Source of the DNA: Candidatus Altarchaeum sp. CG2_30_32_3053
GTDB taxonomy: Archaea; Altiarchaeota; Altiarchaeia; Altiarchaeales; Altiarchaeaceae
Length of the DNA stretch: 19,988 nt
Assembly: GCA_001873845.1 (NCBI GenBank)
Contig: MNZY01000240.1
Span: forward strand, 1 to 19,988
Direction: 5' to 3'
The notes under the pieces are model-generated. The model did no database searches. It had not been told where the DNA came from and saw only the letters and a list, made by a program, of their open reading frames with translations. Below, piece by piece: positions 15,156 through 19,988 of the stretch. The number at the start of each line of letters is the position of its first letter. Within the stretch, counting starts at the first letter, position 1. Position numbers and translations under genes: made by a program.

Positions 15156-16425
15156 TTTTGTTTTTCTCTTTTTCCGGAATGCCTAATACCTTTACTTTAA
15201 AACCATTCAATTTCCATTTATCATAATCAACGCAATTTCTTGTATCAACTAAAATTTTATTTCTCATTAAATTTCCTATCTTATTAATTTCAATAGATTT
15301 GAAATCATCATGATCTGTAACAATAAGAATGCAGTCAGAATCTTTGACAGCATCATTTAATGAACTTAAATTATATTTAAATTTCTTTACAAAAGGATCA
15401 TAAATTTTTATTTGGTAGTTCTTTTTTTCCAATAATTCTATAATAGGAATCGCGGGAGTTTCACTAATATCATCGATATTGGATTTAAAAGCAACACCAA
15501 AAATTGTGATTACAGGATTCTTGATGTGTTTTATTTCTTCTTCAAGCATCTTCACGATATAATTTGGCATAGAGGTATTTATATGTCTTGCAAAGGGTAT
15601 AAGATTTGCGTTATTCAAAGATTTTTCAATAATAAACCATGGAACTATAGGTATACAGTGTCCTCCGACTCCAGGCCCCGGTTTATGAATATTTACTCTA
15701 GGATGTTTATTTGCAAGTTCTATTGCTTCCCACACATTAATATTCAAATCTTCACATATTTTTGCAAATTCATTTGCAAGAGCTATATTGACATCCCTAT
15801 ATGTATTCTCCATTAATTTTACCATTTCTGCGGTTGTTGCGTCAGTTAAATAAATATTGCCTTTCACAAAACTTTCATATATCTCTTTTGCTTTTTGTGA
15901 TGATTCTTTATTAATTCCGCCAATAATGCGGTCATTGTTGATGAATTCTTTTAACATATTGCCTGGAATTACTCGTTCAGGACAGTGTGCAACATAAACA
16001 TCTTTTATGCTAATTACTCTTTCAATAATTGGAACTACTACATTTAGTATTGTGCCGGGAGGAGAAGTGGATTCCAAAATAATGATATTTCCTTTTTTTA
16101 TGTATGACAAAATGCTTTCTGTTGCACTAATAACATATTTTAATTCCGCCTTTTTCTCTTTTTCATTTAAGAGTGTAGATACACAAATGATAAAAACATC
16201 TGCATCTTCTGGTTTAGATTTTATAATAAAATTTTTTGATTTTATTGCTTTTTGAATTAATTCATTCATTTCATGTTCTAATTCTATGTGAATTTTTCCC
16301 TGTTTTAAACTTTCGACAACTTTTGGATTTATGTCAACGCCTACAAGATTGTATCCGTGTGTAGCGAACATGGTTGCAGTCGGCAGTCCTATATATCCTA
16401 ACCCTATTACGCATATTTTGCTCAT
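15148..16425 (-). CDS. wecC: UDP-N-acetyl-D-mannosamine dehydrogenase
   Basis: 425-aa NAD-dependent nucleotide-sugar dehydrogenase oxidising UDP-ManNAc C6 to the acid (UDP-ManNAcA). The Rossmann motif GLGYIGLPTA is at 8-17. The central domain has STSPPGT (120-125 region) and HCPERVIPG (147-155). K203 and N207 lie in MVKLMENTYRDVNIALANE, and the catalytic Cys257 sits in GPGVGGHCIPIVPWF. The C-terminal UDP-binding domain contains GVAFKSNIDDISETPA. WecC is chosen over UDP-glucose dehydrogenase because wecB lies in the same operon and the GVGGHCIPIVPWF context is typical of ManNAc dehydrogenases; other UDP-HexNAc dehydrogenases are possible. It starts 1 bp after the GT4-like stop codon and overlaps the TIGR04076 gene by 8 bp. 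Confidence 0.92.
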   Translation of the reverse strand: MSKICVIGLGYIGLPTATMFATHGYNLVGVDINPKVVESLKQGKIHIELEHEMNELIQKAIKSKNFIIKSKPEDADVFIICVSTLLNEKEKKAELKYVISATESILSYIKKGNIIILESTSPPGTILNVVVPIIERVISIKDVYVAHCPERVIPGNMLKEFINNDRIIGGINKESSQKAKEIYESFVKGNIYLTDATTAEMVKLMENTYRDVNIALANEFAKICEDLNINVWEAIELANKHPRVNIHKPGPGVGGHCIPIVPWFIIEKSLNNANLIPFARHINTSMPNYIVKMLEEEIKHIKNPVITIFGVAFKSNIDDISETPAIPIIELLEKKNYQIKIYDPFVKKFKYNLSSLNDAVKDSDCILIVTDHDDFKSIEINKIGNLMRNKILVDTRNCVDYDKWKLNGFKVKVLGIPEKEKNKNE

Positions 16426-16426
16426 T

Positions 16427-17728
16427 TTAAATTAAAATTTCAAGAATTTTTTTATATTGCTTTTGTCTACTGTACTTTTTAAAATTTTCCTTATTATATT
16501 TAACTAATTTATCAGTTTCCCAATATCTATAAATAATGTCTGTTTTATTTAACATATCTTGTTCAGAGTATATGTCCATAACATACCCCAAACCATCTTT
16601 TTTAATCATTTTACCTATCTCTATATTATTTGGTCCAACCAGCAGAATGGGTTTCTCTACAAGAATATATTCAAAAAATTTTGCAGGTATTACCTCATCC
16701 CCTCCATCTATTTTAGAATGTACCACTAACAGCACATCCATTTTTTGCATCATCTTTAAAGCTTCTGTATGAGACAAATTCTCACCTATTTCCAGTATGT
16801 CATTCATTTTATCTTGCCATTTCTTACTAATAGTTACACTTCCATAAAAACAAAGTTTAATTTTTCTGTTAAATTTCAGCAATGCCTTAAAAAATAATTC
16901 CGGATTTCTAAAATTATTGTACGGATTGTCACTAATGCTACCGAAATGCCCGATAGTCAAAACATCATTTTTGTTATCCTTATTGAAATTGCCCGAGACA
17001 TTTATATTTTCATCGTACCCGTTCATTACGAGCAATGATTTTTTAGTAATATCAAAGTATTTTTCATTAATTTTCTTTAAAATTAGTGGCACAGCATAAG
17101 TAAAATAATCCATATTTTTTAACACCTTTTTCTCCAAATATTCATTAATAAGTTGAAAGGGATATAACTTTTTTTTAAATATTCCCGTTCCGTTCCAGCT
17201 ATCTCTATAATCTACAATTAAGTTTATTTTATCTCCATATTTTTTTTTCAGTAGAAGACCTACAAGTTGAATACTGTGGTTTGGAGAAGAGATAATAACA
17301 TTTTTTATTTTTTCATTTTCGATTATTTCTGATGTTTTCTTATAATATGAATGGTTTGTGCATACAAACACATCAGGAACAAAAATTTCGTTAACGAATC
17401 CTTGAAAATATTTCATAAAGTTTGCAATGAAGCGTTTAACTACATTTGCCTTTTTGGTATCACTTGTATTGAATTTGGTTTCATGTAAAGACTTATACAT
17501 ACTTGTCAAATAAAATATAAGTGTGTCAGGAACATAAATTACCTTTACCTTGTTTATTAAGTTTTCATACCCGAAATAAGAAATTTTCTGACCTTTACCA
17601 GATAATATGAAAACTTCCATGCCATTTTGAGCAAAAAATTCCGCCATTTTTATGACCCGCATACAACTACCTATAGACAAGCTATACGGAATAAACTCCC
17701 TGATAATAATTAAAACCTTCTTTTTCAT
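16427..17728 (-). CDS. GT4-like glycosyltransferase
   Basis: 433 aa from the ATG at 17728. That start gives MKKKVLIIIREFIPYSLSIG and a 4-bp ATGA overlap with the methyltransferase stop; the frame also permits a TTG at 17740, but the overlap and the family-like N-terminus favour the ATG. GT-B fold: the N-terminal GSCMRVIKMAEFFAQNGMEV is the GT4-type acceptor domain, and the C-terminal DVLLVVHSKIDGGDEVIPAK followed by FFEYILVEKPILLVG is the donor-binding region of the FlaA1/PEP-CTERM-like GT4 group, with a less classical E-x7-E. It probably adds a sugar to a lipid-linked glycan on the cytoplasmic side. Donor and acceptor are unknown. Confidence 0.8.
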   Translation of the reverse strand: MKKKVLIIIREFIPYSLSIGSCMRVIKMAEFFAQNGMEVFILSGKGQKISYFGYENLINKVKVIYVPDTLIFYLTSMYKSLHETKFNTSDTKKANVVKRFIANFMKYFQGFVNEIFVPDVFVCTNHSYYKKTSEIIENEKIKNVIISSPNHSIQLVGLLLKKKYGDKINLIVDYRDSWNGTGIFKKKLYPFQLINEYLEKKVLKNMDYFTYAVPLILKKINEKYFDITKKSLLVMNGYDENINVSGNFNKDNKNDVLTIGHFGSISDNPYNNFRNPELFFKALLKFNRKIKLCFYGSVTISKKWQDKMNDILEIGENLSHTEALKMMQKMDVLLVVHSKIDGGDEVIPAKFFEYILVEKPILLVGPNNIEIGKMIKKDGLGYVMDIYSEQDMLNKTDIIYRYWETDKLVKYNKENFKKYSRQKQYKKILEILI

Positions 17729-18726
17729 TTTCTCATCCAAATTTCAACACTATCTCCAAATTTTAAAAGATTTAATAATAAAGTTAAAGGTGTTAATGCA
17801 ACATACAAAAAAGCAAAAATCATAATGATGAAGAGATTTCCTTTTATCATCTTTTCATGAAATTCTATCCAAATATTTCCTCCAATTTTTGAACTTATCC
17901 AATGTAATCCTGAAACAATAAATGTTGTCTGATCCCCAAATGCACCGTATCTCATTTTCACTTTATGTTTAAAATTAAATTTTGAAGCATAAATATTTAA
18001 ATTTTTATCTGAGTAATCAAATAAATGTCTTGGAACATCTAACTGATAAAAAAATTTACCGAAAATTTTATATGCAAATGAATTAAGATTTGGAACAGCA
18101 ATTATTAAAGTTCCTCCTGGCTTTAAAATTCTTTTTAATTCCTTCATTGTTTCTGATGGATTCGGAACATGTTCAAAAACATGATTTAAAGTTATTACAT
18201 CAAAATAATTATCCAGATAATGAGCATATTCCAAAGTTCCTCTGATTACATTCAGTCCGTGTGCTTTAATGTCTTCTTCATTAAAATTTCCAGGTTCAAC
18301 ACCGTAATATTCTCCTGTTGGGTTTATTTTTTTCAGATTGTAAAGAAATGTTCCATTGCCGCAACCAACATCTAAATATCTTCCGTTTTGAATAATTTTT
18401 ATTCCTCTGACAAATTGGGAAAACGGGAAAAGAATCTTGGAAGTATTTGGATTTTTGGCATAAAGTTTTTGTAAAGAGAATTTAAAATTTTTTACAATTT
18501 TTACAATCTTTATGCCCGTACCTTCATCAATCTTTTGATAATAATCAGAAGTGTAATACTTCAGGTTTTCTTCAACTGTTGGTTGAGGATTTAAAAACAT
18601 TAATTCACAGTTTTTACATTTATATAAATCGAAATTTCCTTTAAAGCCCCGGTTGTAGTCATGTATAACCTCAACAAATTCTAAATTTGCGCTTCCACAA
18701 AGATCACATTTATATAAATTTTTCAT
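17725..18726 (-). CDS. Zn-ribbon class I SAM-dependent methyltransferase with C-terminal membrane segment
   Basis: 333 aa. An N-terminal zinc ribbon (C7/C10 and C37/C40) precedes a class I methyltransferase domain. Motif I is DVGCGNG at 119-125, the acidic residue at the end of strand 2 is in YGVEPG (141-146), NHVFEHVPNP at 181-190 is motif II-like, and LKPGGTLIIAVPN (201-213) follows. The C-terminus has a hydrophobic hairpin-like stretch (about 297-321) that may attach it to the membrane. Enzymes of this layout methylate sugars in O-antigen-like and deoxysugar pathways; the substrate here is inferred to be the glycan. The last 169 bp are about 88% identical to the gene cut by the right window edge. 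Its ATG follows a 57-bp gap after the GT2 gene; the stop overlaps the GT4-like start. Confidence 0.85.
   Translation of the reverse strand: MKNLYKCDLCGSANLEFVEVIHDYNRGFKGNFDLYKCKNCELMFLNPQPTVEENLKYYTSDYYQKIDEGTGIKIVKIVKNFKFSLQKLYAKNPNTSKILFPFSQFVRGIKIIQNGRYLDVGCGNGTFLYNLKKINPTGEYYGVEPGNFNEEDIKAHGLNVIRGTLEYAHYLDNYFDVITLNHVFEHVPNPSETMKELKRILKPGGTLIIAVPNLNSFAYKIFGKFFYQLDVPRHLFDYSDKNLNIYASKFNFKHKVKMRYGAFGDQTTFIVSGLHWISSKIGGNIWIEFHEKMIKGNLFIIMIFAFLYVALTPLTLLLNLLKFGDSVEIWMRK
17733..17901. repeat. long direct repeat, copy 1 (methyltransferase 3' end)
   Basis: Aligns without gaps to 19820-19988 (offset 2087). 17733-17811 is identical over 79 bp, the next 54 bp differ at 20 positions, and 17866-17901 is identical over 36 bp up to the window edge. 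The repeat lies in the C-terminal coding region of two paralogous methyltransferase genes. Confidence 0.95.
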
Positions 18727-18783
18727 TTTTTGTTATTGATTATTGTTAATGCTCTTTCCTTAAATTTATTTAAATTAAATTCC

Positions 18784-19815
18784 CTAATATTCTCTCTTTG
18801 ATAAATTTATTTCTTTTTTAATACTCTTTGATAAAGGAAATATTAATCCCATTTTATAAAGTTCTTTATCTGAAATTTTTCTATTTTTTTGTATTATTCT
18901 TCTCTTTTTGAATATTTCAGGTAAATTTCTGATTACAAATAAATGTGCTTTGATTGTATCTATAACACTATGAGGACACCTTAATAACAAATATTTAATT
19001 ATTTGGAATGAATTATAAAGAAAGGAAATTAAGATTGCGTAAATAACATTGTGAAACTCAAAATTCTTTAGAATATTCATCATGCGGTTTTTTGTGTTAT
19101 GCATGCAAAAACTTTTTCTCGTTTTCACAGAATGAGAATCCCCACACCCTTTATGATAGTAAATTGACGATTGTATCATCATAGATTTAAATTCCATTAT
19201 CCATGCTTTCCAGCAGAGATCAAGCTCTTCACCATACATAAAATAACTTTCATCAAATCCGTCAAGATGATCAAACAATTTTTTTTCAATCATCAAAGAT
19301 GAACCATTTGCGTATCCTTCAATATAGCACTTGTCAATACTTTCAATACATTTATCTTTTACCCCGCTGCCAAGCAAAGTCAAATATCTTTTATAAAAAA
19401 GAAACTCCTTAATATTGTTGGCATATGGTTTTTCTAAGCTCTCGCATATCTTTATACTTTTATCTTTTATAACTGAATTTACAAGTTCAATCAACCAATT
19501 TTTATCAACAAATGTGTCATTATTTAAAAAAACTAAAAACTCTCCTTTTGCAATTTTTGCACATTTATTATTGCCTTCTGCAAATCCGTAATTATTATCT
19601 AATTTCAAAATTTTTATCCAAGGAAAATTTTTATCTGTAAATTCTACCGAATCATCAGAAGATGCATTATCCCCCATAATTACTTCATATTTATCTTTTG
19701 GATAATCCAATTTTTCCAAAGATTCAAAACAATCCTTTAGCCATTTTTTTCCATTCCAATTTACTATTATTATACTAACAAGCGGTAATGTTTCGCGTTC
19801 TTTATGTTGCATCAT
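18784..19815 (-). CDS. GT2-family glycosyltransferase (rhamnosyltransferase-like)
   Basis: 343 aa from the ATG at 19815, which overlaps the upstream methyltransferase TGA as ATGA. A TTG at 19827 is also in frame but lies inside the upstream gene's conserved end, so the ATG is preferred. GT-A fold: SIIIVNWNGKKWLKDCFESL opens the domain, GDNASSDDS holds the nucleotide-binding aspartates, LDNNYGFAEGNN is the hallmark of rhamnosyltransferase-like GT2 enzymes, and LNNDTFVD carries the DXD-equivalent. Later GSSLMIEKKLFDHLDGFDES and YGEELDLCWKAW complete the family pattern. The C-terminal third is amphipathic and basic and probably contacts the membrane. It acts in the cytoplasm on a lipid-linked glycan; donor unknown. 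Confidence 0.92.
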   Translation of the reverse strand: MMQHKERETLPLVSIIIVNWNGKKWLKDCFESLEKLDYPKDKYEVIMGDNASSDDSVEFTDKNFPWIKILKLDNNYGFAEGNNKCAKIAKGEFLVFLNNDTFVDKNWLIELVNSVIKDKSIKICESLEKPYANNIKEFLFYKRYLTLLGSGVKDKCIESIDKCYIEGYANGSSLMIEKKLFDHLDGFDESYFMYGEELDLCWKAWIMEFKSMMIQSSIYYHKGCGDSHSVKTRKSFCMHNTKNRMMNILKNFEFHNVIYAILISFLYNSFQIIKYLLLRCPHSVIDTIKAHLFVIRNLPEIFKKRRIIQKNRKISDKELYKMGLIFPLSKSIKKEINLSKREY

Positions 19816-19988
19816 TTTATCATCCAAATTTCAACACTATCTCCAAATTTTAAAAGATTTAATAATAAAGTTAAAGGTGTTAATGCAACATACAAAAATC
19901 CATAAAATGCAACAACAAAAATATTTCCTTTTTTAATCTTTTTACTAAATCTTATCCAAATATTTCCTCCAATTTTTGAACTTATCCA
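19812..19988 (-). CDS. second methyltransferase paralogue, C-terminal end (cut by window edge)
   Basis: The last 58 codons plus TGA (19812-19814) of a gene running in from the right. The visible product starts WISSKIGGNIWIRFSKKIKK and ends with a hydrophobic stretch and FGDSVEIWMIK. It is a close paralogue of residues 276-333 of the Zn-ribbon methyltransferase at 17725-18726, which ends FGDSVEIWMRK. The catalytic part lies outside the window. Its stop overlaps the GT2 start (ATGA), so it belongs to the same operon. It is too short to say whether the full gene is intact. Confidence 0.8.
   Translation of the reverse strand, partial: WISSKIGGNIWIRFSKKIKKGNIFVVAFYGFLYVALTPLTLLLNLLKFGDSVEIWMIK
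19820..19988. repeat. long direct repeat, copy 2 (methyltransferase 3' end)
   Basis: Partner of 17733-17901. The repeat reaches the window edge still identical, so it probably continues beyond it. Confidence 0.95.

Noticed and set aside
17729..17740. Upstream TTG start for the GT4-like gene (and the equivalent at 19816-19827 for GT2)
   Set aside because: Both TTG codons lie in the conserved 3' end of the preceding methyltransferase genes; the ATG starts give regular ATGA overlaps and family-like N-termini.

Overview
The window looks like an archaeal genome fragment, probably from a poorly characterised AT-rich lineage. The lineage cannot be fixed from sequence alone. Genes that begin transcription units (dnaJ, both GT-C proteins, the secreted glycoprotein, the flippase, the OB-fold protein) have only A/T-rich sequence before the start and no clear Shine-Dalgarno, as expected for leaderless archaeal mRNAs. 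TATA-like boxes occur upstream. Typical archaeal families are present: a DUF3782-type coiled-coil nuclease, an archaeal-type ATPase fragment, STT3-like GT-C membrane proteins, and a sequon-saturated N-anchored surface protein.

Left flank (1-5080): a decayed RelE/RelB-type toxin-antitoxin pair (minus strand). The toxin is frameshifted and its last visible part consists of a 33-bp in-frame tandem repeat. Next come dnaJ (minus) and a divergent GT-C membrane protein (plus). They are followed by a membrane-anchored OB-fold protein, a truncated ATPase with a damaged Walker A motif, a gene-free stretch of about 290 bp with short repeats, and a DUF3782-like nuclease with a mixed heptad/hendecad coiled coil.

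Centre (5082-8125): a secreted or membrane-anchored protein with 16 N-glycosylation sequons and an internal duplication. It is divergent from a Wzx/MOP-type lipid-linked glycan flippase, and a nested inverted repeat sits between them.

Right part (8135-19988, all minus strand): a glycan biosynthesis operon running from the right edge leftwards. The order of transcription is: methyltransferase C-terminus (cut by the window edge), GT2, Zn-ribbon SAM methyltransferase, GT4-like, WecC, TIGR04076-family protein, WecB, polysaccharide pyruvyl transferase-like, FrhB-like double [4Fe-4S] protein, then after a palindromic 82-bp gap a 742-aa GT-C-like membrane protein and a GT4. Many junctions are 4-bp ATGA overlaps. 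WecB plus WecC predict UDP-ManNAc and then UDP-ManNAcA, so the glycan is probably acidic. The methyltransferase, pyruvyl transferase and FrhB-like proteins would decorate it, Wzx would flip it, and the sequon-rich protein is an attractive acceptor.

The strongest items for a second look are the broken toxin-antitoxin locus with its coding repeat, the near-identical methyltransferase 3' ends flanking a GT gene, the FrhB/pyruvyl transferase pair, and the TIGR04076 gene locked by overlaps between wecB and wecC.
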